Assembly (NCBI GenBank): GCA_034658635.1 | Contig: JAYEFL010000136.1 | Span: 1 to 39,059, forward strand | Length of the DNA stretch: 39,059 nt | Origin: JABHCC01 sp034658635 | GTDB taxonomy: Bacteria; Bacteroidota; Bacteroidia; Bacteroidales; UBA12481 | Direction: 5' to 3' | Part shown: in pieces, positions 31,628 to 39,059 of the stretch | Layout: each line of letters begins with the position of its first letter | Position numbering within the stretch: the stretch's first letter is position 1 | The notes under the pieces: generated by a model | The model's database searches: none | Told to the model about the DNA's origin: nothing | Seen by the model: the letters and a program-made list of their open reading frames with translations, nothing else | Made by a program: the position numbers and the translations under genes

Positions 31628-33750
31628 TTTTGATTGATGATTTCGGTCATGACATTCATTGCTTCTAACAGATAAAAATCTTTACCAAGATCTTCAATCA
31701 TTCGGATTGTCCTTTCAGATTTTGCAGTATCAGACTTGAAAATAGCAAGATCCTTTTTCAGTGCTTCCAGTTTTAAGCCTGTTGGTTCTTTAAACAGGTG
31801 TTCAAATTCCTTTGATTCTTTTTGGCGTTTTTTCAGGAAAGTCTGATAATTTTCAAGTTTAAGTGAGTACACTGAACGGTCACTATCTTTTTTAAGTCTT
31901 AGTGCATTTTTACTTATCAGTGCAAAATCCTTGCTCCCGGCGACGCGTTTTTTGCTATTCTCATTAAGACTTTTCATATTGAGTGGATCTTCCCATTCAG
32001 AGTACCGGGCCTTTGTGGTTTCATCCCATGGAAGAGCATATGGCTGCTCTTTTTCGCCGATATCCAGATATTGATAAGAATCCGGTAGTACAATGTCTGG
32101 CATTACCCCTTTGAGTTGTGTTGTTTTCCCATTTATCCGGTAATACTTTTGAACTGTTAGTGAAAGTGCTCCAAAAGGTTTGATGTGGTTTAATTTAGCA
32201 GGCAGGTAGTCATCAATATTTACAACTCTTTGAACTGTTCCTTTGCCAAATGTAGCCGGACTACCAACTATGACTCCTCTGTGGTAGTCCTGTATGGCAG
32301 CCGCAAAAATCTCAGAAGCAGAAGCACTGGAGTAATTAGTCATTACAACCAGTGGTCCGTCATATTGAACTCTGCCGTCTTTATCGTCCAGCACAACCGG
32401 TTTCCCATTTCTGGTTTTCACCTGAACAATAGGACCTTTTTCAATAAATAAGCCAGCCATGTCAACTACTTCTGGCAGTGATCCTCCTCCATTATTCCTA
32501 AGGTCCAGTATAATGCCCTTTGCACCCTCAGCCTTGAGTTTATTGATTTCTGTTAGTACATCTTTAGAACAAGATCTGCCGTTTCTATCTCCAAAATCCA
32601 GGTAGAACTTAGGAAGATTGATATATCCTACTTTGGATTTATTATCAGGGTCTGTAAGAATTAATGAAGATGCATATGTCTCTTCCATGATAATGATATC
32701 CCTGATGAGGCTTATTTCTTTTATTGAACCATCCCTTTTCCTCAGAGAGAGTCTGACCTTGGTAGCTTTGGGGCCTTTTATCAGTGCAACTGCAGCATCC
32801 ATCTTCATGTCAAGAATGTCAACAGGCTCATCGTCTCCCTGAGCTACCCGAATAATAAGATCTCCAATTTCCACTTCTTTGCTTCTCCATGAAGGACTGC
32901 CAGGGAACATGTCAACCACCTTAAGGTATCCCTGCTTTTGCTGGAGTGTTGCACCAATACCTTCATATTTGCCCGCCATATAAACATCAAATCTTTCTTT
33001 ATCTCTGGGTGGCATGAAAGTGGAATGGGGATCATAGGCTGAAATCATCGCATTAAGGTAAACTGCCTGACGGTCTTCTCGATCAAGTTTTTTTACTCTG
33101 TCATACCAGTCCATATAAGTTTCAAGTAAAGCCTCTCGTGCTTCAGCTTCCAATTGAATAATACTTTTGATTTTGACTGTATCTGATTTTTCTGCAGCTT
33201 GCTCCTGTATCGCCAGATTTCCTGCTACGCGTACAACAATCTGGAACTTCAACGATTTCCTCCAAACTTCTTCCATTTCTGTTTTAGTATCCGGAAATTT
33301 GGCATTATCGGGATCAGAATCAATTGATTCGTTTTTTGTCAGGTCAAATGGTTTAGATAAATACTTTGTGAAGTATTCCTTTGTTTCTAATAGTCTCTTC
33401 TGGATTAATTTAGAAGAAAGATTAAAGAAATCAAAGGATCTGGCAAGGTATTCGTCATCAAGCTTGCTCTCATATTTGTTTAACTCCCTTACGTCGTCGC
33501 CAAACAGGTAACGCTTATTATAATCAAGCCTTTCTAAATAAAGATCAAAGACTTTTTTTGAAAAATCATCATTAATATCTACCGGTTCGTAATGCCTTAG
33601 AGAAAGGAATTGTGTTATAGCTTCTGTCAGATAAACCTCCTTTTCACCTGATTTACCGGCAAGCTTACTCGATGATTGCTTCTGACTAAATGCAAAAGTG
33701 ACTACTAATACTGTTGCCAGTAGTCCGGCAAAAATTATTCTCCTCTTCAT
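31624..33750 (-). CDS. Carboxy-terminal processing (tail-specific) protease, S41 family
   Basis: Start at the ATG at 33748-33750 (MKRRIIFAGLLATVLVVTFAFSQ, a signal or anchor sequence); an in-frame ATG 21 bp upstream is possible. 708 residues, the size of Prc/Tsp. A helical N-terminal domain, a PDZ domain (KYEGIGATLQQKQGYLKVVD, GDLIIRVAQGDDEPVDILDM), the S41 catalytic domain with GIILDLRNNGGGSLPEVVD, Ser in NYSSASASE and Lys in ATFGKGTVQ, and a long C-terminal helical region (DUF3340-like) appear in order. It degrades or trims periplasmic proteins from the C-terminus. A strong promoter lies directly upstream. Co-transcribed with the URO-D gene. Confidence 0.95.
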   Translation of the reverse strand: MKRRIIFAGLLATVLVVTFAFSQKQSSSKLAGKSGEKEVYLTEAITQFLSLRHYEPVDINDDFSKKVFDLYLERLDYNKRYLFGDDVRELNKYESKLDDEYLARSFDFFNLSSKLIQKRLLETKEYFTKYLSKPFDLTKNESIDSDPDNAKFPDTKTEMEEVWRKSLKFQIVVRVAGNLAIQEQAAEKSDTVKIKSIIQLEAEAREALLETYMDWYDRVKKLDREDRQAVYLNAMISAYDPHSTFMPPRDKERFDVYMAGKYEGIGATLQQKQGYLKVVDMFPGSPSWRSKEVEIGDLIIRVAQGDDEPVDILDMKMDAAVALIKGPKATKVRLSLRKRDGSIKEISLIRDIIIMEETYASSLILTDPDNKSKVGYINLPKFYLDFGDRNGRSCSKDVLTEINKLKAEGAKGIILDLRNNGGGSLPEVVDMAGLFIEKGPIVQVKTRNGKPVVLDDKDGRVQYDGPLVVMTNYSSASASEIFAAAIQDYHRGVIVGSPATFGKGTVQRVVNIDDYLPAKLNHIKPFGALSLTVQKYYRINGKTTQLKGVMPDIVLPDSYQYLDIGEKEQPYALPWDETTKARYSEWEDPLNMKSLNENSKKRVAGSKDFALISKNALRLKKDSDRSVYSLKLENYQTFLKKRQKESKEFEHLFKEPTGLKLEALKKDLAIFKSDTAKSERTIRMIEDLGKDFYLLEAMNVMTEIINQK

Positions 33751-33781
33751 AATTAAATTATCTGCTTTCAATTGTCCGGAT

Positions 33782-33811
33782 CAAAAATAGTGCCTTAAAA
33801 GTGGAAAACAA
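33782..33811 (-). promoter_or_regulatory. Promoter of the protease/URO-D operon
   Basis: On the minus strand TTG (33811-33809), exactly 19 bp, then TATTTTTG (33789-33782). This is a full match to the Bacteroidota consensus and the best promoter in the window. The start near 33776 gives a leader of about 26 nt. It sits directly after the Fic gene stop codon at 33812-33814. Confidence 0.7.
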
Positions 33812-34954
33812 TTATTTTTCAAAAGGAAGAAATCCCTTTTTATCCAATTTGGCTATTATTTGCTTAACCAGGTATTTGTTTTGAAGGTTTACAGCATACT
33901 TTCTCGAGTTATCCTCTAAATTAATAATCAGCTCTTTTTCTTTAAGCCACCTGAGCATTTTTGAAATTTCTGAAGGATGTTTTGAAGGGAAATAGACCCT
34001 TATATCAGCTGCCTGGAAAACCTGTCTTTCTACAGCAATATCCATAATGAGCCTGTCCTGATCCGTAAATAAGCGTCCAAAAAGTGGATGATTTAAGGCT
34101 GGCTTTATAACTTCCTCTTTAAGATAATCGTAATTATGCAACAGATCCATTCTTGTCATGTCATCCCTAAGTCCCTTTAGAGCAAATTCATACCAGTTCA
34201 TAATGTCCTGATTCTTTCCTGAATCTGCTTTTGTGATGTGATACAGGTACTTTTCAGGGTCAGGAGCCAAACTGAAACTTACATTGATTATCCTCTCAGA
34301 ATTTCCTTTAAAACCATGTTTTAGCAACATACAATAACTATACAACCTGCTGAGAAGCCCATTAGCTTCCTTGAAGGGATGGATCCAAAGGAACTTGTGA
34401 TGAGCCGTGGCAATTTTTAAGGCATCATATTTTGAAGGATATTTTTTATTGACTAAGGAAATTAGTTTGCCTAAATATGTATCTACAAGATGAGCTGCCG
34501 GCGAGCTGTCAGGCTTGCCGCTTTCATCTGTTGAGCCTGTCCGGAACTTTCCCACATTGCGAGAGCTGTCTTTAGTAATTCCGTCGCGAAGTAGTTTATG
34601 CAATTCGACAAAGAAGCCTTGAAAAAAATGGGTTTCATTAATCGCTTCTTCAATACGCTGTGATGTCTCTGAAATTCTATCAATTTCAACAGTTTTTCTG
34701 CCTTTTATTTCAGGATCTTCAAATTTTGACTCTAAAAACTTCGATAAGCCAGTCTTATTTCCATCAATTCTGGCTGAAGCAATGCTATCCATATCTCTGA
34801 AAACTTCTCTTAATTGCTGATATAAAATAGGATCTGTGCTTTTATATGGATCAACTCGCTTCAAAAAATCGAGATCCATTACCAAATCGGTTACCGGACT
34901 ATTAAAGTCAGGTTCGGGTAATTTAAAACCCATGTGACTAGTTCGAGGACTCAT
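33812..34954 (-). CDS. Fic-domain protein with degenerate active-site motif
   Basis: 380 residues. An N-terminal helical Fic_N-like region holds ASARIDGN (residues 59-66), which is the class II inhibitory motif (S/T)xxxE(G/N) with Asp64 in place of Glu. The Fic core carries GKFRTG and, at 192-203, HPFKEANGLLSR, against the consensus HPFx(D/E)GNGRxxR: His192, Glu196, Asn198, Gly199 and Arg203 are kept, but the first Gly is Ala197 and the first Arg is Leu200. A C-terminal winged-helix-like segment (FPSKHPSEISKMLRWLKEKEL) suggests DNA binding. Fic enzymes usually transfer AMP to hydroxyl side chains; activity here is uncertain. No antitoxin gene is adjacent. Confidence 0.88.
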   Translation of the reverse strand: MSPRTSHMGFKLPEPDFNSPVTDLVMDLDFLKRVDPYKSTDPILYQQLREVFRDMDSIASARIDGNKTGLSKFLESKFEDPEIKGRKTVEIDRISETSQRIEEAINETHFFQGFFVELHKLLRDGITKDSSRNVGKFRTGSTDESGKPDSSPAAHLVDTYLGKLISLVNKKYPSKYDALKIATAHHKFLWIHPFKEANGLLSRLYSYCMLLKHGFKGNSERIINVSFSLAPDPEKYLYHITKADSGKNQDIMNWYEFALKGLRDDMTRMDLLHNYDYLKEEVIKPALNHPLFGRLFTDQDRLIMDIAVERQVFQAADIRVYFPSKHPSEISKMLRWLKEKELIINLEDNSRKYAVNLQNKYLVKQIIAKLDKKGFLPFEK

Positions 34955-35178
34955 GATAATAACTTAATAGGAGACTAAGTGACAAGAGAATACCTTCCAC
35001 ATTCTCTGATATAAAGTTAATCAATTTTACTTAAAGTTTTCGTAACTGCAAAAACATTTTTATAAACGGGTAGTTTCGCAAAGCCTTAGTTAAAAAAAGT
35101 TAATTAGATGCAACGAATAATTACCGGGATAATGAAGTTTGTACATTGCATATAATTCTATTAATCTAATAACGTAAA

Positions 35179-37095
35179 ATGGAGGTCAAAGTGAGATTAA
35201 ATTCAACTGCTCAAAGGGCATTTTACAAATTCCTGGCTACAAGTGTTTTCCTTATTGGAGGGCTGCTATTGCCGGGTGCTGTATTGGCTCAGGAAACGGT
35301 ATCCTATAAGAATTATGAGGATATCACAATTAGTCTTAAAAACCTGGTAAAATCAAATCCACAGATCGCAAAACTAGAAAGTATTGGAAAAACTGCTGGT
35401 GTGCGTGATATTTGGTTGCTTACTTTGGGTAATACCAACGGGATTAGCCTGGATGAACGACCTGGAATTTTACTTGCCGGTAATGCAGAAGCTGATCATA
35501 TAGTCGGGAGTGCCTTATCTCTGGGGATTATTGAAAGATTGATCAATGGCTACGGTAATGACGAAAGTATTACGAAAAGTCTTAATGATCACGTTATCTA
35601 TTGTCTGCCCAGAATTAATCCTGATGGTGCAGAGTTATATTTTGAATCAGTTAAGAAAGGATTAAAAACAAATACCACCCCGTACGATGGGGATAATGAT
35701 GGCAGGATCGATGAGGATGGTCCGGATGATCTGAATGGAGATGGATTTATTACAATGATGCGGGTGAAAGATCCTGCAGGAGAATACTGTTTGGACCCGA
35801 ATAATGAGAACTTATTAAAAAAGGCCGATCCGGCTAAAGGGGAAACTGGTATTTATAAAGTATTCTGGGAAGGACTGGATAATGATGGGGATGGTTTTAT
35901 AAATGAAGACCCTATTGGAGGAACTGATATTAATAGGAATTTCGCACATGAATATCCTTATTATCAGGCTGATGCAGGTGTTCATATGGTTTGCGAACTG
36001 GAGACCAGAGCAGTAATGGACTGGATAATTCAGCAAAGAAATATCGGAATAATCCTGAGTTTTAGTCAAACGGATAACTTATTGAGTCCACCTAATGCAA
36101 AGGGACAATTATCATCTGATCGAGGCTTAGATCTGGTTGGGTTTGCAAATGCCTCAAATAAAGAAGCAGGAAAAGTAGGTATGATTAGTACGAGGCGCTC
36201 TTATGGACGATATGGAATGGGACGGTTTTCCTTTATGTCGAGGGGTACATCTCAGCAGCAGTCATCCCGACCAAGACGACCTGCACGAAAAGCAGCTACA
36301 ACTTACAATAAGGCAGACCTGACTTATTTCACCAAGGTTAGTAATAAATATAAGGAGTTAACCGGAATCAAAACTGCACCGATTCTTCGCGATCCAAAAG
36401 GTGCTTTATCTGAGTATGGCTACTTCCAGTATGGTGTATTATCACTGACAACTCCAGGTTGGGGTTTGCCTGAAAGTCAGGATACTGCAAAAAAAGCTTC
36501 TCAGGGAATGAGGAGAGGCTCTGGCGGAAGTCAGGCAGCAGGAAGAATGTCGTCTAAAAATACGGATGCAGAATATTATAAATATTTGAACGAGAGTAGT
36601 ATTGCTGGTTTTATTGCCTGGGAAAAGGTGGACCACCCGGATTTTGATGCTGTTGAAGTAGGAGGATTTACTCCCTACGAAATCGTTAACCCTGATCCTG
36701 ATAAGGTTTCTGATCTTGTGGATAGCCATACCGATTTTGTGATATACTTGAGCAGCCTGTTTGGAAAGGTTGTAATTACTAAAACTGAGGCTATCAATCA
36801 TGGGGATGGTTTGTTCAGAATTAAGGCGGAAGTGAGGAATGAAGGATTTCTTCCAACATCCCTTCAGCATGGTGTGCTTTCCAGATCAGTTAAACCTACA
36901 ATGGTTAGACTTGAAGTTGAACCCGAGCAGATTATTTCTGGAAATGCTAAAACTAATTTCTTCCAACAGCTGGAAGGCTCAGGTAAGCAACGCAGCTATG
37001 AATGGCTGATCAAAGGCAAAAAAGGAGATGAGATAAAACTGAAAGTTGTCTCACAAAAAGCCGGATCCGATACAGTTATTATAAAACTTAAATAA
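35179..37095 (+). CDS. M14-family carboxypeptidase-like protein, predicted inactive
   Basis: 638 residues, signal peptide to about residue 38 (VFLIGGLLLPGAVLAQ). The M14 fold is recognisable: KLESIGKTAGVRDIWLLTLG, INPDG (147-150) and the substrate-binding NRN (252-254). The zinc site is not: where active members have HxxE the protein reads EADH (Glu104 to His107), the third ligand His is Ser296 (LSFSQTDN), and the catalytic Glu region reads LTTPGWG. Acidic DxDxDG loops lie at 169-189 and 234-244. A basic, Gln/Arg-rich insertion (about 355-370) has no counterpart in the paralogue. It is followed 12 bp later by an intact paralogue. Exported; probably binding or regulatory. Confidence 0.88.
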   Translation: MEVKVRLNSTAQRAFYKFLATSVFLIGGLLLPGAVLAQETVSYKNYEDITISLKNLVKSNPQIAKLESIGKTAGVRDIWLLTLGNTNGISLDERPGILLAGNAEADHIVGSALSLGIIERLINGYGNDESITKSLNDHVIYCLPRINPDGAELYFESVKKGLKTNTTPYDGDNDGRIDEDGPDDLNGDGFITMMRVKDPAGEYCLDPNNENLLKKADPAKGETGIYKVFWEGLDNDGDGFINEDPIGGTDINRNFAHEYPYYQADAGVHMVCELETRAVMDWIIQQRNIGIILSFSQTDNLLSPPNAKGQLSSDRGLDLVGFANASNKEAGKVGMISTRRSYGRYGMGRFSFMSRGTSQQQSSRPRRPARKAATTYNKADLTYFTKVSNKYKELTGIKTAPILRDPKGALSEYGYFQYGVLSLTTPGWGLPESQDTAKKASQGMRRGSGGSQAAGRMSSKNTDAEYYKYLNESSIAGFIAWEKVDHPDFDAVEVGGFTPYEIVNPDPDKVSDLVDSHTDFVIYLSSLFGKVVITKTEAINHGDGLFRIKAEVRNEGFLPTSLQHGVLSRSVKPTMVRLEVEPEQIISGNAKTNFFQQLEGSGKQRSYEWLIKGKKGDEIKLKVVSQKAGSDTVIIKLK

Positions 37096-37107
37096 GAAGT
37101 ATTGAAC

Positions 37108-38913
37108 ATGAAAACGCAAAGAATGATGACAAGAAAAATATCTCTGTTGGCCAGTTCAGTACTCTTGCTTCTGGCTATGAGCGGACTGCCTCAGGTGGTT
37201 AATGGTCAAACGTATGCTTCCGACCCCACTTTTAAAGTTAAACTGGATTTTAATCGTTGGCATGATGTGCACGAGCTATATGATGATATGGCAAGATTAG
37301 AAAAAGCATTTCCAGAATTCCTTACAATGGAGTCTATTGGGAAGAGCTATAATGGTCTGGATATTATGGTGATGAAAATCAATAACCCGAAAACCGGGAA
37401 GGAATTATCAAAAGCCGCCATGTATATTGACGCAAATATTCATGGTAACGAAATTCAGGGAGGAGAAGTTTGCCTTTACACAATTTGGTATCTGATGGAG
37501 AACTATGGCAGGATTAAAAAGGTTACAAGGCTTGTTGATGAAAGGGTTTTTTATATTTTCCCAGTGGTCAATCCTGATGGACGACAGTACTTCATGGAAG
37601 GTACTGGTGGTGGCTCCAGAACCGGACACGTACCAGTAGATAGTGATAATGATGGTTTGTATGAAGAAGACGGACCAAATGATCTCAACGGGAACGGTGT
37701 GATAGAGCAAATCCGCAAATATGTACCAGGTGAGGGGAATTATCGTATCAGTCGGGTTGATCCCAGAATTATGGAATCCGTTCCTTTTGGTGAAACAGGT
37801 GACTATATTCTTCTGGGTTCAGAAGGAATAGATGACGATAACGATGGCCAGGTAAATGAAGACGGACCAGGAAGTTACGACCCAAACCGTAACTGGGCTA
37901 TCGACTGGCAGCCCAATTATATCCAGGGGGGTGCAATGGATTATCCTTTTCAACTGCCTGAAACCAGAGCCGTAAATGATTTTCTGTTGGCTCACCCAAA
38001 TATTGCAGGAGCACAAGCTTATCACAATTCTGGAGGAATGATTCTCAGAGGACCATGCGCAGAAGAAAGCGGAGAGTATCCGTCTTCAGATGTAAGAGCC
38101 TATGATGAACTGGGGAAAAATGGCGAAAGAATGCTGCCTTTCTACCGGTATATTGTGATTTGGAGTGGATTGTACACTGTTCATGGCGGATTTGTTGACT
38201 GGACAAGCGATGGATTAGGAATAATGACTTTCTCAAATGAGCTATGGTCAGGTAGCCAGTATTATACAAGTCCTGATTTGCAAAAACAGACTCAGGATCC
38301 AAATAGTCCGATTTCACGTTCTACGGGAAGCTATTTCTTCGATGATCATCTTGAATTTGGCGACGAATATGTCGATTGGAAAGAGTTTGACCATCCGGAT
38401 TATGGGATGGTTGAGATGGGTGGCAGATGGAAAAAAATGCGTGGACGCCTTCCTCCCAGATTCATGAACGAGGAATTGTGCCATCGTAATATGGCTTTTA
38501 CTCTGTATCAGGCAGATGAAATGCCTAAAATGGAGATAGGTGAAACATCTGTGAAAAAGATCGGGAAAAATACTTATCAGATATGGATAGATTTCACTAA
38601 TCCTAAAGTAGCTCCGACAATAACTGAAAGAGCTGCCGGAAATAATGTTGTTCGTCCTGACCTGATTACATTGGATGGAAAAGCAGAGATAATTTCTGCT
38701 AGCTGGATTACGAATAAGCAAACCCAGAAATATACAAACGTAGTCACCAATCTGATTGATCAGAAACAGCTTGATCGCTTAATAATACGCAATGGTAATC
38801 CTGGTAAAACTACCCGTACATTGCAGTATCTGGTTAAAGGTAGCGGGAAGGTGAAGATTAAGTATGATAGTATTAAAGGCGGGGTAGTCAGTGCCATGGT
38901 CGTTTTGAAGTAG
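37108..38913 (+). CDS. M14-family zinc carboxypeptidase (exported, apparently active)
   Basis: 601 residues from the ATG at 37108; a TTG lies six bases upstream. A signal peptide (ISLLASSVLLLLAMSGLPQVVNGQ) is followed by the catalytic domain. Numbered from this ATG, the zinc ligands are His112 and Glu115 (ANIHGNEIQGGE) and His306 (QAYHNSGG), with substrate Arg261 (DPNRNW), the YTVHGGFVDW loop and catalytic Glu378 (FSNELW). Two acidic loops (PVDSDNDGLYEEDG and GIDDDNDGQVNEDG) look calcium-binding. About 130 C-terminal residues form beta-rich structure without a T9SS signal. It should remove C-terminal residues from peptides in the periplasm or outside. Likely co-transcribed with the preceding inactive paralogue. 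Confidence 0.93.
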   Translation: MKTQRMMTRKISLLASSVLLLLAMSGLPQVVNGQTYASDPTFKVKLDFNRWHDVHELYDDMARLEKAFPEFLTMESIGKSYNGLDIMVMKINNPKTGKELSKAAMYIDANIHGNEIQGGEVCLYTIWYLMENYGRIKKVTRLVDERVFYIFPVVNPDGRQYFMEGTGGGSRTGHVPVDSDNDGLYEEDGPNDLNGNGVIEQIRKYVPGEGNYRISRVDPRIMESVPFGETGDYILLGSEGIDDDNDGQVNEDGPGSYDPNRNWAIDWQPNYIQGGAMDYPFQLPETRAVNDFLLAHPNIAGAQAYHNSGGMILRGPCAEESGEYPSSDVRAYDELGKNGERMLPFYRYIVIWSGLYTVHGGFVDWTSDGLGIMTFSNELWSGSQYYTSPDLQKQTQDPNSPISRSTGSYFFDDHLEFGDEYVDWKEFDHPDYGMVEMGGRWKKMRGRLPPRFMNEELCHRNMAFTLYQADEMPKMEIGETSVKKIGKNTYQIWIDFTNPKVAPTITERAAGNNVVRPDLITLDGKAEIISASWITNKQTQKYTNVVTNLIDQKQLDRLIIRNGNPGKTTRTLQYLVKGSGKVKIKYDSIKGGVVSAMVVLK

Positions 38914-38921
38914 GGTGATGG

Positions 38922-38993
38922 AACCGAATAACTGAATAACCGAATAACCGAATAACCGAATAACCGAATAACCGAATAACCGAATAACCGAAT
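38922..38993. repeat. Octamer array, nine copies of AACCGAAT
   Basis: Nine consecutive octamers run from 38922 to 38993; the second reads AACTGAAT and the others are identical. The array starts 8 bp after the M14 stop and ends one base before the ATG of the next gene, so it forms that gene's entire upstream region within the 81-bp gap. No Shine-Dalgarno sequence can fit between array and start. Confidence 0.92.
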
Positions 38994-38994
38994 C

Positions 38995-39059
38995 ATGAAA
39001 ATATTAAAATCGATTATCATTTTAACAGCCTTGACATTGTCTGTAGCTATGCCTCAAGC
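38995..39059 (+). CDS. Exported protein, first 21 codons (cut by window edge)
   Basis: ATG at 38995 opens a frame to the window end that reads MKILKSIIILTALTLSVAMP, a signal peptide with a basic start and hydrophobic core. Nothing of the mature protein is visible. It follows the two M14 genes on the same strand with only the octamer array between, so it may belong to the same transcript and might be related to them, but that is a guess. Confidence 0.6.
   Translation, partial: MKILKSIIILTALTLSVAMPQ

Noticed and set aside
34955..35178. Divergent intergenic region before the M14 pair searched for operators
   Set aside because: Only near-matches to the -7 element (for example TAGTTTCG at 35071) and AT-rich DNA are seen; nothing strong enough to report as a feature.
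38760..39020. Minus-strand frame with a repeated GYSVIRLF peptide
   Set aside because: It is the translation of the AACCGAAT octamer array plus the antisense of the M14 gene end; no start context or homology supports a gene.

Overview
This window comes from an AT-rich member of the Bacteroidota, probably a Bacteroidales/Marinilabiliales-like lineage. The signs are two secreted proteins ending in type IX secretion (T9SS) type A sorting domains, an XseA/XseB pair with Bacteroidota-style neighbours, a fused RibBA, LytS/LytTR and RprXY-like two-component systems, and repeated promoter elements of the Bacteroidota form TAnnTTTG (with TTG about 19 bp upstream in the best case). Species-level placement is not possible from this sequence alone. 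Almost the whole window is coding, and no gene-free stretch exceeds 300 bp.

Layout. 1-272: start of an NAD-dependent epimerase gene cut by the window edge. 355-6017 (minus): a TPR protein, then a tight run made of a MORN-type protein, a subtilisin-like T9SS cargo, xseA, an FMN split-barrel protein and xseB. 6097-9891 (minus): 2-Cys peroxiredoxin with a PerR/Fur-type palindrome on its promoter, dnaK with a sigma-54-like promoter, and a lipoprotein. 10008-11506 (plus): panB and an RluA-type pseudouridine synthase, converging on cdd. 12072-13016 (plus): a glucosaminidase with LysM. 13089-20959 (minus): one long overlapping operon of a START-like protein, two LptF/LptG permeases, two glycosyltransferases, ribBA and fmt, preceded by a tRNA-Met. 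21286-26110 (plus): LiaF-like protein with LytS/LytTR system, then an RprXY-like system. 26136-30271 (plus): BNR/sortilin-type T9SS cargo and a TlpA-like lipoprotein. 30398-34954 (minus): URO-D family protein, Prc-type protease and a Fic protein. 35179-38913 (plus): two tandem M14 zinc carboxypeptidase paralogues, then the first codons of another exported protein.

Most of the content is housekeeping or envelope biology: LPS export, peptidoglycan turnover, envelope-stress sensing, secreted proteases and redox defence. The most unusual item is the M14 pair. The upstream member has lost every zinc ligand and the catalytic glutamate, with the HxxE motif reading ExxH, while the downstream member keeps them all; both carry acidic DxDxDG loops that look calcium-binding. 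Other points of interest are a Fic protein with a degenerate motif, a perfect 15-bp operator-like palindrome at the peroxiredoxin promoter, a possible sigma-54 heat-shock promoter at dnaK, and four short repeat arrays. Two of those are REP-like palindromes wedged between convergent genes and touching their stop codons, and one is an octamer array ending one base before a start codon.
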